DNA of 64,000 nt from Dendrophyllia cribrosa (taxonomy: Eukaryota > Cnidaria > Anthozoa > Scleractinia > Dendrophylliidae). Below are positions 45,091 through 59,500 of this stretch, piece after piece. How positions within the stretch are numbered: the first letter of the stretch is position 1; each line of letters opens with the position of its first letter. The stretch covers positions 25,040,855-25,104,854 of the forward strand of contig JAJLRJ010000005.1 of assembly GCA_024195265.1 (NCBI GenBank). The letters run 5' to 3'. The translations under genes and the position numbers were made by a program. A model generated the notes under the pieces. That model was not told the DNA's origin, did not search any database, and saw only the letters and a program-made list of their open reading frames with translations.

Positions 45091-48000
45091 GTAAGCTACA
45101 GTTAAGCTTAAATTGTTGAAATATTTAGCACGATAATGCACAAGCCACAACTGTAGTTTGTTTTCAATCATGCCGTCAACTACGATATTTTTGAGAGCAT
45201 TCAATAACTTCATGATCACGGTCTGATGTTTCGCTTTGGAGTAGTTAAAAATCTTTTTTGGTTATCGAACAATCGAGGAATGTGTCACGAGCTGCGAATC
45301 GAGTCCTGCTGTCGTCGCTCTTGGAATGTACAACGTTCTGTTTATTTCTAATTTCTTTATAATTTGCGTTCATGACATCTGTGGAATTATGACATTATTA
45401 AAAAGCCATCATCGTTATCGCAGAATTTAAGCTCATAAGTACGTTAAACGAGCGAAGTGTAAATTGTAAGGTTATTGCTCACGTTTATCCTTTGATTGTG
45501 AAGGAATCCCGGTTGAAATTTTGTTGTGCTCTCATGTCCTTCCTCGATAATTAATAAACCAAACACATCTCTTTGCAACAACCTAAAGGCGCTAATGACT
45601 TGTGATAAGGATCGCTGTGGCTTGTTTTTAGGCCGTTAGCGTGAAATTTATGTAGATTTGAAGTGGTACGTAAGCCTAAGTAATTTTCTCGCAACATTTA
45701 ACTTGAGTTTATTCGCATATTTCAGGTACGAAGAGCCGCCATGGGCCGGTCACATTAAGGAGAAAGGCGATGTATTTTACATCGAGCCGTTCAACGAACC
45801 CACTTCTGATGACATCGAGGATTCGATGGAACAATTAAACATTTCTGAGAATGGTTCTGAAGATGGCAGAGAGAGAGATAAAGGTAGACAAGGTCTTCGA
45901 AGTTTTAACTCGGTGAAGAAAATTATACCGGGGTTGAAGCGAGACAAAGCCGACGATAAAAGCAATAATGAAAAAAACTTAAAACATTCGGGTTCTTACG
46001 GAGTCGTGGAAGGAATCAATAACGTCAACAAATTGACTGGAAGATTTTTTAAGAGAGAGGTGCAGCTTATTGTCAGCCCTCCAAAGGTTCACTCAGGACT
46101 AAAGAATGACCTGGAGACTTTGCTTGGCATCATCCCTGGGAGAGACAAAACTGGCAAATTATCACAGAATGACAGCTATTCTGGATCAAGGCTGTATATC
46201 AAAGGGTTTGTTCCTGATGGACCTGCATTGCGCAGTGGAGATCTAAGAATAGGTGTGCATTATTAAACAATCGTTGTTAATTGTTTGGGCTGTCACACAA
46301 CATTTCTCCCATTAACTATCACATGTACATGTAGCAGGTGCTAATATCCAGCCAAATTCCATTTCATTCGTTCTAACAGTGCCAATCACACAATTGTTTA
46401 TTGATTAAACCAATCAACATCTATACAAATTGACAAATGTTGTGACCCAGTTCGTAAAGCTGACTTTAAACCTTCAAAAAGAAACACTGACTGACTGACT
46501 GACTGTTGTGTTCAGGAGTTTAAACTCAGCCATGCTGTACTGTTCGATAATAAATTTTGTGGTTGCTACTGGATCATCGTCGAGTGCCTCTCCAAAGCTG
46601 GGAGCCTCATGAAACCCAAGTTTTTAACTTTCATAACAATGTTACATGAAAAGGCATGTTCATGCATCAGAGTTCCATTCTGACAGTGATTGTATTCGCG
46701 GTAACTAAAAAAGAAACACTCAGAAAATTGGCAGTCAGCTGTAATGGTTTACAGGTGTATATTAATTTTACAACAAACTGGGCAGTTTTCAGTTTGTCAT
46801 TTCCTGTTTGATATGCAGTATTTTTACTGGGCATTTAACCTTAAAATGTTTAAAATGATCATTCTGATAACCTTTGTTGTTTGTTTTATAAATTTTATGC
46901 ATCAGTTCTCTACAGGATACTTACTGAAATTGGATAAGAAGGAAAACATGTTATGGTTAAAAAAAAATTAACCAGTTTGATTTGAGACAAAGGAGAATGA
47001 AAATTAAACTGGTTTGAAAATTTTCAAACCAAAGAAAAGTTTGAACTACAACATATACATGGTGGTTTCCTCCCTAAGTCTTGGAGGACAACTGTCATAA
47101 TTTGTCTATTAATGTAAACCTCTAGAAACAGAGTGTGGTTCAGTTGTTAGCAACTGCCAGTTGTAATTTGAATTTTTTGAAAAGACCTGGTCAACCAAAA
47201 TTAATCAGGGCTTCTGATATAACGCGATAAAAAAATGGAAATTATGCGATTTTTTCGTGGCAAATTATGCGATAAGCAAGGACTATTATGCGGAAAATTA
47301 TGCAAATTATGCGATTTTTTCTGGAACTTTTTTATGCATGTTTTACTAGGTTTCAGAGGAAGAAAACGAAAATACCTGTTTTAAAACGGTGCTTGCTATC
47401 TCAGGGCGCGACAAAAGCGCTGTCCGATAGCCCGGGGCTAGTGAGGCGACCCGTCGGGCTAGTGTCTTTTTGTCGGAGTTTGCCCGACGGGCAAGCAATA
47501 TTTGTTGCCTTTTCTCATCATTAAGTTATGAATTAAAATAAGAAGTGTGTAATAAATAGTTCTCTAGTGAAAGTGAATGCGAGGAACATTTTAAAAATGT
47601 AAGAAAATATCAACGGCGAACAAAAGAAATGGAATGGAATGATGCGTTTTCGTAAATAATTATAATGTACAGTTGCGGCCGTAATTGTGTTCTCACTCCT
47701 CTGCAAATATTTTTGCCGTCCGCCGTTTGCCATTTCCATGGGAAAGTGAGTAGTTTCACGTTTCTCAAACTCATGAACATGTGAATTAACTTCGATTTTT
47801 CTGGTGGATTTATTTTACGATTCGAGGAAAAGTAAGGATAATAAACTGCAAGCTGCCGTTTGCCGTGTACGCGTAGAACACCGTGCGTAATTTAATCTCT
47901 TGATACTCGCAAGCAAGTCACGTACAGTGGAACCTCGATTTAACGAAGTCGCTGGGGACCGACCAAATTTGTTCGTTAAATCGAGGGTTCGTTATATCGA

Positions 48001-51000
48001 AAACATCGATATAACGAACTTGAGGGGAAACTACCAAAATGTTCGTTATATCGAGGTCATAGTTAATGATTGATTTGTAACACAGGTGACTTCTGTCACG
48101 CAATTCAATGCAATTTTCGTCGCCCAGAAGTGCCCGCGTTTTGAGATGCAATTCATAAAGCATGGTGGCTTTCAGTAGCAATTATTTTCACTTTTGAGCA
48201 GATGCGCAGCTTTTGTTTACAAAAAACGACAGTTTCAGAGTAGCGATTTAAAAATGTTGCAACATAGAGGTTATAGGGAAGATATCAATGACGTCACCAA
48301 TTGTTATTAATGTGCCAACCAGACCCTTATTGGCTGCCGAAACAAAGGGTTCTTTTGTTCCAGTGGCTGGCACATTTGAATAACAAAAAGAATGTTTGTA
48401 AACAGACATCATCCCTATACAGAAAATTGTCTATGTAAACAAGGAAACGGGCAGTGGACTATTTGTTTTATCACAAGAAGCCTTCGAAAGTGAAGAAGTT
48501 AATAGAACTAATAAGAGACAAAGAAGATAGAGCAGAAGTTAATTGATGTCGAAATACTATAGTGCCAATGTCTATGACATATAATAAGCCGTTGACTGAA
48601 ATGTTGCTGTCTCGTTACCATAAGTATTAAAGGATTTGTTGACTTTTGATCTTTTCAGCGTTTATCTTCTGTCGCGTGTTGACATTGTAATTCGTTATAT
48701 CGAGGTTGATTTTACGTTTGGGCTTCCGGATTATGTTCGTTATATCGAGGAATTCGTTATATCAAGGTTCTATTCCATACATTTTACTGTAACTTTGGCC
48801 GGGACATAGAATATCGTTCGTTATATCGAGGACTTCGTTAAATAGAGGTTCGTTAAATCGAGGTTCCACTGTAATATAAAATGTGTTATTTTTGTTGTAT
48901 CAAACTTCCGAAAGGGCTTGCAAGATATTTTACGTTATCCAAAGGCGAAAGATTTCGAATAAGAGTACTTAAGTTTCATTGATCAATCGAGCATAACTTT
49001 CATAACCAGCGCAAAAATAAGTTTTTCTTGTAATTTATAATTTATTCCGCAACATTCGCCGTCGGGAGCGAACATAGTTGGAGATTTTTTGCCTCTTGGT
49101 GTAATATTCATCCTTTATTGTATAAATTTGTTTGTTTTTAATAATTAATTTACTTTTGGGCTAGCTCTTCAGAGCTCCGGGCTAGTAAACTAAAGTAGCA
49201 GCTTGCCCAAAGGGCAAGCTGATTTTTTCATTTTCATCCCACCCTGTATCTTTGTGGGACATTTTGAAGCTTTTAGCTATGAAGGAACATCCAAAACGAA
49301 CGACAGAATCCAAGAAAAGAGTCTGTAAACAAGCGGCCATCTTGGTTAACCTTAGTAACCAGGCTAAATAAAACATGTGCTCAAGAAATTAACGCGGTTA
49401 CCAAGCTTGTTGTGGCCAAGAACGAATGCAGTTTCGATCGAAAGTGGCGGTTTGTTTATTTGATACATGATAATTCAATAGAAAAAAACAAATTTTAGCT
49501 TAAGTTTCTTAGCTAAAGCGATAGTGTATCGTGTGGTTTGTTCACATTTAATATGCGATTTTGTGTGATTTTTTATGAATTATGCGATTTTTCGTGAATT
49601 ATGCGATTTTTCGTGAATTACGCGATCGGATGCGATTTGAGGCCGATTATGCGAAATCGCACCATCGTGTAATATCAGAAGCCCTGATTAATGGTACAGT
49701 ACTGTACAGCACACATTGCATTTCAATTCAGTTGTTTGACTACATGTACATGTATAACCTATCCTAAATTGTCGGGAGCACCCCCTCTCCTCCCGCGACT
49801 GTCACACAGTGTTGTAAAAAAGTTGAATTCCACTAGACTTTTGTGCAACAGTGGGAGCAGGGATGTTGAAAGACTTGTCCATATATAACCTTTGAACTTC
49901 TCTTCTCCTTTTCAATGCCAACCCTAAAATCCACCTCCTTTGCAATGTTTTTATATTACAGACCAAAATGTTCAAATTCTGTTATCATTTTGAGACCCAG
50001 ATGGCTCAAAACGCCTCTAGAGGTCCCCTCTCTTGTGGCCACATAGCTATGTACAGTTGTGTACATGTAGCTAGACAGTCAGGGGTTTCAATTAGAATTG
50101 AAGTAGGCGGCTGGCCAAGGTATAATAGGCGGCTGTGACAGACAAGGGACCATTAAGTCCCTATTCCACTAAGGCGGTCTGGTAATTGGCGGTGAGAGGC
50201 GAAGTACATGTAGGCGGCGATACACTGCCGGTAGCCGGCTTCTATTGAAACCCCTGGACATGTACAGTTGACTGTACAATTGTGCACACTGTAGGGTAAA
50301 AAAAATATACTGCAGGATGTCAAACCATCATGATTCTAACTTGCCTAAAAGACTGTTGAAAGTAGATTTTCTTTTCAGTCAGCAATGTTTCTTTTGTTCA
50401 CTGAGGTTTTTTTTGAGATGATGGTAAGCAGGGTGGAAGGGAGATTAACAAAATTTAATACTGCAGTACTCTACAATTGTATGTCATTTTAGCAGACATT
50501 GCAACATTCAATTAAAGTGTTTATGACATATTTTTTTTATTTGCTTGATGGAATCTACCTGGTGTTCTGATAAGAAAATCGAAAAGATCGATTTTCTTTT
50601 CTGTGTTTTAGCCGTCTAAAAACGATAAATTTCACTTTCGGTGGAGTACAAAACCACGCAAGAAGACAGACTGGGAAAAAGTGTGCTATGATGTCAATAC
50701 CAGAATGCCAGTATCAAGGTTTCTCGGTTCCTCACATTTTTTGGTATGCTCTGAGGAAGAAACATGGTTCTATTAAGGTGTGTTGTCTTAGGTTGAAGCA
50801 ACATGCACCAAAAAATGGAGAAACTGAGAAACCACGAAACTGCCTGGCATTCTTGTATTGACGTCACAACTGACTATCCCCAGTCTTTTTTTCTTGTGCG
50901 GTACTGTACCCCACCAGAAGTGAAATTTCACGTTTTTAGACAGCTTATAATCACAGAGAAGAAAAATCAATATTGAAAAACTTTTTTGACTTTCTTATCA

Positions 51001-53522
51001 GAACACCATGTAGATTTAAACAATCAAATGAAAAAAAAATCTGTCATATACACTTAAAAGATAGGGGGGTTGGACTGGGCTTCTGTGTAAGACTGCCTCT
51101 ATTACTATCCACATTACATGGATTTCTATTATTATTATTTTTTTCAGGTGATGTCCTTCTTTCATTGAATAAACTAGATCTTAATTCTAGCAATGTTCAC
51201 ACGATACTGGCTGCCATTACTGGCCCAATGGAGGTAAGAACAGTGTACAAACATACTTGTATGTTAATGTACATTATGTACTACAGTATACATCTGTAGG
51301 GATATATTATTTGTTACTATGTTTACTATTGCATATATATTTATGGATCCTTTTTATTCCTTCATGTAAAAGTCAGCGAAGTTCAGATGCACATGTAGTT
51401 ATGGACGGACACATTTATCCAACGAGATTGCTTTATTTGTAAAGATCATAGATTATGCCAGATCGTTATTTTCACCAAACATGCTTTGAAATGTCATTTT
51501 TTCTATATTAAATAATAATGTTGATATTAAATTGATTAAATTAATTATTAAAACAAATATATGTAGATTCCATTTTGCCGTGTATCTGTTCAGTTATAAT
51601 AATAGATCACAGATGACATCAAAATGTAGTAAGAAAATATCAGTTAATTTATTGTTAATAGTTCTTACTACATTTTGACATTATCTGTGATCTTTTACTG
51701 AACTGACACAGTCCGCAAAATTGACAGTGTATTTGAACTTTTGGAGTGACCCTGTATTTTACTCTAAAAAAGCTGATAAAACCTAAAAATAATTTTCACT
51801 TTCAGATTACTCTGACAATACAAAGAGTTGTCCAGCCCAAGTTATCTTCTCCAGTCATACGTCATCAGACCCCTCCCAAGAATGACAGTCACCTGATCAA
51901 GTTAATTAGTGGAGAGTCGACAGCACCATCTAAACCTGATCTGAAGAATATCACTCATGTTGCTTTGTATTTAACAATCACTTCCAGTGAAGAGGATAAT
52001 GAACCAGACCAGGTACACTACATATCATGATCAGTGTTCTCACCAGGATTTTGCCTTGGGGAGTCGCAGGGCCCCCTCTGCTGAAAAATAGGGGCCCTGT
52101 AAGAATATTAGAGGGATAAAGTTTCTCCAAAAGGTCTGTTACATGAAGTACCTACCTGATCCAACATGGCAGACAAGATGTTTACGATTTGATAGCGATG
52201 CTTACGCAAACCTTCACCACGTACATGTACGTGTGACCAACGAGGGTAAAGGCAATAAAATTAAAGGCTTTAAATTTTTTGATAAATGTTTTTATTCATT
52301 TGAACAAGCAAAATGCTGGGATGTTCGATTGACCATTAAACTACTCATAAACATTCAAAAGTCTGTTTGACTCGAAGCTTGCTCCTGCGCTCTAACAGGT
52401 GCATCTTCTTGGCTTTTGGTGCGCCATCTCAATTTTTTTTGCGGGAATCCCACAAGGCCGTGGCCTGGTGAGAACACTGCATGATACATTGTAAGCTCTC
52501 TCAGTTTGTGTGCTCATTAAAATACTGTTATTAGTTTAAAGATTAAATAACTAATCAATAATACATGTAAGTTAAATTATGTAATTAATATTGATACATT
52601 GTACTAACTTATGGTTTTATTATTAACTTTCTAAACAATGCATTAAACTCTCTTTTAGCTGGACACCTTGAGGACAGGGAATTCAAAATGAAGTTTCAAA
52701 AAAAATTGGCTAAGCATGCCTGTCAAAACATGGTTACCATAGCAGCCATGTTTTGATGTTTATATCAGGTTCCTTTAATGAAAACCTGTCATATAAAATC
52801 CTTCCCACTTTCCTCTAAGTCATAAAGTTGGTTTTTACATACAGTTGTTTGTAAATTTGTACTGCTTGTACAGTGCAGCCAAAAAAAAACTTTGAACATC
52901 AAAAATATTTCTATGGTGTTGATTGGAACCCATGTCAAGCTCGATCTTGTGATGACAAGATATTACACAGTTCTTATGGCCTTCCATCAGTCATGGAAGA
53001 ACGGCAATGGTGAGATAAGATGAACTGTAAGATAAAAACTTAATTTTTAAACTGATAAGACCAATCAGTAAACCTAAAGATTAACTGGTAATACAGCCAT
53101 GCTCCGTCACGCGTGACCAGTATTTTTGAAAATGTGAATGGAGTTTCCAAGTTTACACGTCGGTTTTGTAAATTCATTCCGAGATTCAGAATTCCCGTGA
53201 GAATTTTACTGCATTTTTGGAAACAAAGAGCAACAAAATATCATTTTATTTGAAATGTTACACATCCGAACAATATTAGGTTTTCTGTGTGTGTAGCGAA
53301 GTTCTTTTTCCGTTAACTCGTGACTTTCAAAGTGTTTTCCAGAGAGATCTTCAAGGTTTCATTCAAATCTTGGACATTACAAAAAAATATTCAAATGTTC
53401 CTTTCAGTCTTGTGGATTACTGGTCATGCATGACGGAGCATGGCTGTAACTGGTGATCAGTATAATTATAAATGAATAATATCTGAATATAATATCTGGA
53501 AAATAACAATCCCCTGCTCCCT

Positions 53523-53553
<31 letters not shown>

Positions 53554-56500
53554 ACCCAACACCCCTACCACTAATCCCCCTCAAAGACAATTACCCACAC
53601 ACCACTTCCTGCTCTGGGTGGGATAATGGGGGTTATCAGTAAAGTGGCCTAATTTGTTTTTGTTGATGCATTCAAATTTAGGACATCCTTTACCAGTATC
53701 CAAAATCAGAGGCAGCCTCCAAGTTAGTTGCATTGAGGGGAATGTTTTTGACATTGAGTGACCTGATATCGTCAGTGACTGGTACCACAGCAAACAGGTC
53801 AGTAGTTTGTATAAAATAAATAATGATAACACCAATGAGTTTGAAATGTATTGAACATATGATTAAAGCTGAGTATGTGATGTAACTAATTTGTTTTATA
53901 TATAATATTTACATGTTATACATGTTTAATGATTAATGATTGCTTGTAAAATACGGTCAAAGGCTTGATTAGTATTTCATCTCGGTTAAATGTGTACCCA
54001 GCTAACCCTAACTACAGCAGAAAGCTAACCATCACTCCCACTGGCTACATGTACATGTATACATGTATCTTTGTGCTCGGACAGACCCTACTGTCACAAC
54101 CGCTACTGTGATGCCTGTTAAATTGCATCAACCCTGAAACTGATTTCATTGCTTTTAAAAGTAGGACTCTTTTCAAATGTAACGGAAAGAAGTCATGGTT
54201 TGGGAAATATTTGACAAGTGTGGATTTGATTGGGAATCAATAACTTAAATATTCACAGCGAGTACAGAAAATGTGTCTCAGCATGTTCTTTAGTGTGTCA
54301 CGCAAAATTTGTTGAGGGGGAAGGGGTGTGTGACCCATTTAAAATAAACCGTAAAACTTTCTTACGCAAGCGCATGAGTATAGGCTACCATTGTAGCCTC
54401 CTGTTATATACACTGTAAGTCATACAGTGTTAGTGCAAACGATTTTTTGAAAACGTCTTTACATGTATTTACTGCTTTAGCTCTACACTTGTGCTGGACA
54501 AGAAACTTGTTCATGTGGTGTATTCCAAGATGGACAGAGATGTGTTGGTCATTGCCATGCCTGCAGAAAGGTATGTTATTTTTTAATACATGAACATTGC
54601 ATTAACAGTAAAAATAAAATAAAACCGTGAGTTGCTTAGTGGTGGTAAATAGAAAATTTGCTGCTGTATAATTAATTGTTACATGGAATTGTTTATGAAA
54701 ATTATACATTCAACTTAGGATGCCCCTGGTTTGCCTTCAGAAGATAGTTGCTGACATAACACAGATCCTGTCTCTTACATTTGGATCTATGCAAAGGTAT
54801 GATAAATACAGATTCACTTAATATTAATTTTTATTACTTACAGTGTACAATTTTACTGTACATGTGCCATACATTTTTGGCTGCTGTGGAAAAAAGGTGT
54901 TTCAATATTTATTCTTCTCTCTCCTTCTTACATGTATGTAATACCGGTAATTCCATTTAATAGCCATAATGCATCATGGGGGGATTACATGCATGTAGAA
55001 AGGACAGTACATGTACATTACATGTACATTACATGTACATTACATGTACATTACATGTACATTACATGTACATTACATGTACATTACATGTACATTACAT
55101 GTACATTACATGTACATCTGTACTGTAGATGACTGTACATGTAGTTGTTTTAGTTTACATGACTGTATAAACCTGCTTGTAAAAAGGTTTGAATTTTGTT
55201 CAAACTGGCATCTCTGGTTAAATGGTGCCTCATACATGTGGATATAGTTCTATAATATGAAGAAGTTACAAGTTTTGACCATGAGACACTTTGTACTTTT
55301 TTTCAGGGGTGGGGCAGGGGCAGGGGCAGGGGCAGGGGCAGGGGCAGGGGCAGGGGCAGGGGCAGGGGCAGGGGCAGGGGCAGGGGCAGGGGCAGGGGCA
55401 GGGGCAGGGGCAGGGGGAATCTTCTTAAAGTTTGTGGGAACTTGAATCCTCTGTCTCTCCTCAAACCAATCTTCTTAATGGCTTAATGTACATGTACATG
55501 TAGATTGTACTGCTGTATCTCTACAGTTTTTCTTTTTCTGACATATTTCTACATGTACATGTACATGTGTTCTCATAACCTAGAATTGTTACATGTTTAA
55601 AACTGTTTCTCTCAAATTGGAAGGTTGATTGTCATGATATTAATTTTTGTACAGGGCATTCTCTGACAAGATTAACAAAGCACGGCTGGACCATCTTTTT
55701 TCTCTATTGTTTGAGAAAGCTCTCACAAAGCCTGCTGGTGCAACTGATAAAGATTGTGGCATCAACAAGCTGCCTGATCTTTTGCCAGGCGTCCAGTGGC
55801 TAAATCTGCCTTTAGCTGTGGAGGTAAGGGTATTGTACAATGTACATGTTTATAAATTAATGTAAGGTGAATGCTTGTTCAACTGATTGTCATTTACACG
55901 TACATTACAAATACAAACAGTATAATCGGTTGTTTCCTTGCAAAGTGTCGTGGGCTGAAGGCCTGAGTGTAGCGATCGAGGTTTAAATTTGTCGTACGTG
56001 GATCGTTTTAGGCCAGTGAAATCGGAAATCTTGGGTTGGTGTCCTGCAGTTTTCCTAGCAACTAAACCACAACAAAGCTCTAATTGACGTCATCCAGTGT
56101 GACGAGTGACTGGGAACGAGTCAGAATGTCTCAACTTCAATTTTTAGAGCAATGGTGGCCATGCAACCTAGCTAACTTTTTTAGTTACACCAGAAATTCC
56201 ATCTCTCCCTCTCCCCCTCCCCCATCGCTAAAATTTTACGGTGCACTTTCCCCAGAGCTTTGCGAAGTTCTTCAAGACAAGTATATTCTAGTAGGATATA
56301 TTACAGTGCTTTTTATGGACATGCAAACTCTGAGTTCAAACTCAACCAACAGTTTTGATTTTCACTGCCACAAATATCAAGGGACGTCTCAGGAAACAAG
56401 GATGCTTTTAAGCATATATGCATGATGGGCAAAAAGTTATGTTTGTGGATTGATCCATTTTATTAGTTAAACCAATGTTTGTTGCCATAATTATGATTGA

Positions 56501-59500
56501 TGGCAGCATAACACATAAACCTTCAGAGTTTGTGTTTTATTCAGCGCAGTTATCTATCTATTTAGTTCAGTTATTGTTCGGTGCGCATCGAACACGTAAC
56601 ATATGCTACTATAGCCATTCATGGTAACTGACCTGCATACACTGAATACCAAGCAAACAAGTGGCAAGCATGCAAGACATGCAAGAGTCTTGCAAAATGG
56701 TGAATGAATATCGGAGTTGCTGTCGCTTGACTGACGACCTCGTTCCCAGGGTCCCAGGTCTCCCAGGGAGTTACATTGTGGAGTTGCGTAAATGATGTAT
56801 AACGCGATGCTCAAGAGACCCTCAAGGGAACCTCCAGTCCTCAATGCAAGGACCTCAAATTGGTAAAAAAATATGCCAAACCACCGTTCTTTGTCGCTAA
56901 TTCTTGGCTTTGATGTCGCTGTCGGAATTGTGCCGAGAAAGATTGTCTTTTGTCGCAATTTCATTTTACGTGCTGTCGCTACTCTTTGGGTCATGTCGCC
57001 TGTTGGAATTTACCCTGGTAGGGCCTCTTCAAAGGCACAGTAAATATTAAATTTATCTACATGTAGCCAATTCAATGGTATAATGACCAAATTCGGTACT
57101 TTTTTTCTCTGTCCCTAGGTTAATGTTCACTGCTGCCTCAGTGAATTGGAGGCAGCTGATTATGGAGAATTTGTAAGTACAGCATAAATCTTTTAAAAAC
57201 ATAACCTACAAATATGGGACATCTCTCGTACACTTGACAAAACAATTCAGTATTAGGTTAAATGATAATAACTTTTAAATGTTCTACTTAAATTCCATTA
57301 AAAAAAGCAACATAAGGGGCAAGACAATTTCACACATGGAAAATTCTTAAAGGCGAGAAACATTGGGTGACCGCATTGGATTTCACACCAAAAATATGGT
57401 AGAGAATATCTACTCACAATGCGCTTGAGTTTGCTTTGCTGCAGAATTAATTTGTTTGAAACATGCAATGAAAATCGTTCTTCCAGTCTTTAATTTGATT
57501 TTAGCCGGCAATCAACAGTCCTTGAACTAATCTCTACATTTACTTCCATTAATTTTTGTAAACCATCATTGCTCCTTGAGTAATAAAATGTAATCTAACA
57601 CGAGAGAGAAGGGCTGGCTCTAGTATCATTTTCGCGTTTGAATAACGCAATGCTAATTTTGTGTTGGTTGTCCTGGGGTTTATGTGCAGTAAAATTTGAG
57701 ATTCTTTGGTGGCCGGTCTTCCAAATGGCCACCCCTATTGTTTTTTTTTTTTTTTCTCAAGGGCTCATTTCCGCCGGAAATTCCTTCGAACGCGTCTCCA
57801 TAATCTGTGATTACTGCTACACTGTAGTTTATATTTATATCATGGGAAAGTTGTTACAAAGTGTTACAAAGTGTTTTGTTGTTGTTGTTGTTGTTATAAA
57901 TGAAAGTGAACAGGAATCAAACACATATAATTAATAGCCAGGTAAAATCCTCGGTCCCCAGCCCTAATAACTGACAGCCCTGAGTAGGGGTGACTATCAA
58001 GTTAAATTTTACTATTGTATAGTTGGTGTACTGTTGCGATATTATGGCAGTAGGTGGACCAGTATCACATGTATTGTGAGTTACTTACATGTACAATGTT
58101 TGAGTTTGCCTAAAGAAAGAAGTCCAGCTATCTTTACATATTTTTTTATGTAACATTGTGTAACACTTGTGCTATTTTGTCTTTTCTGTTAACTACATGT
58201 ACAGTGTATGGTGCTTTTGGATTGTCTTTTGTTCTTACAACTTTCTATTTCCTTTCCCTACAGGCAGATGATTATTTTCAAATTAGAAGATTATACACAA
58301 TTTTAGGTTCCAGTATATTTTATAAGGTACATGTATGAAGTATATATTTCTCACAGGCAGCCTGCATGTACACTGTAGTTTTTACCGTAATAATTTTTAA
58401 CCCTTAAACTTTGCCTATTGTCTAAAAAAAAAATGCAATTAGTATGTCAACATAATTATGCATGTTGTAAAGATGATGTCCAAGTAAAGGAATGACACAT
58501 GGGTGACAAGCAGCACCTAAAAGTTGCAAAACTTTAAATCATTCCAGTTTTGTTGCTCACTGTAGATCATACATGTACATAATATAATTAATGTTTATAA
58601 AAAATTAATAATGTTTAAATTGGTACATTAATTATTTATTATCAATAATTTATTTGTAATTCTTACTGTTTTGCAGGGATATTTAGTCGCCAATCATTTA
58701 ACCAGAGAAGATTTAGAAGATGTTGTATTATATTGTAAATATCACTGTTTATTGGCCATGAGTGCAGAACAGAGGGTTGGACAGCTGATCATCTGGAGGG
58801 AGGTACAGCTGTAGGCTTATTGTCCCTTTGCTTAGTGCAAGACTTATGAAGTTCCAAAAAATAATTAAAACCTTTTGCTTGCATATCCAAAGTGTTTCTG
58901 ATTCTCATTTCATAACCAATCTCATCAAAATTTTGTTAAGGTTTGCAATAGCAGGGACTAAATTTAATTGTGAATAACAGGGACCATGAAATGGCAGCTG
59001 AGCCACCATCTGTTTATCTACATTGTACTTTCCGAGGAGGTGTGGGAATGGGGATGCCCCCCTCCCACAGGGGGATCTGGGAGGCCTTCCCCAGAAAATG
59101 TTTGAAATTTGGAGGCCCAAAGTGTGCATTTTAGGCCATGTCTGACCAATTTGGGTCTGTAATAACTACCGTAGATCAAATAGCCCATCAACTTTTCCAG
59201 TTAATTATTCAATATTTATTTAAACGTACATGAGACAAGAATTGAAGTAGCCAAGTACAGTTTGTGCAAAGGTCCCGGTATCCCATCCCTGAAGGCTCCT
59301 ACATTGTACAATTGTACGTATGAGCTAGCCAATGTTTTGCTACATGTACACTGAGCCCCACCCCCTATGTCCAACTCCCCACCCTCTCCTCCTTTCAAAG
59401 CCATCACCATGGGTAAGGCAGGTGACCATTACATATTGCAGGCTCAATGTTCACTGACCCTCCCCTCTCCTAGGCATTTAGCTCCATCAATAAAATGAAA

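Noticed and set aside
55008..55117. CRISPR-like array
   Set aside because: Units are contiguous with no spacers, in an animal intron; this is a minisatellite.
55011..55445. Tyr/His/Cys-rich and Gly-Ala-repeat proteins
   Set aside because: They are translations of the 11-bp and GGGGCA tandem arrays inside an INTU intron.
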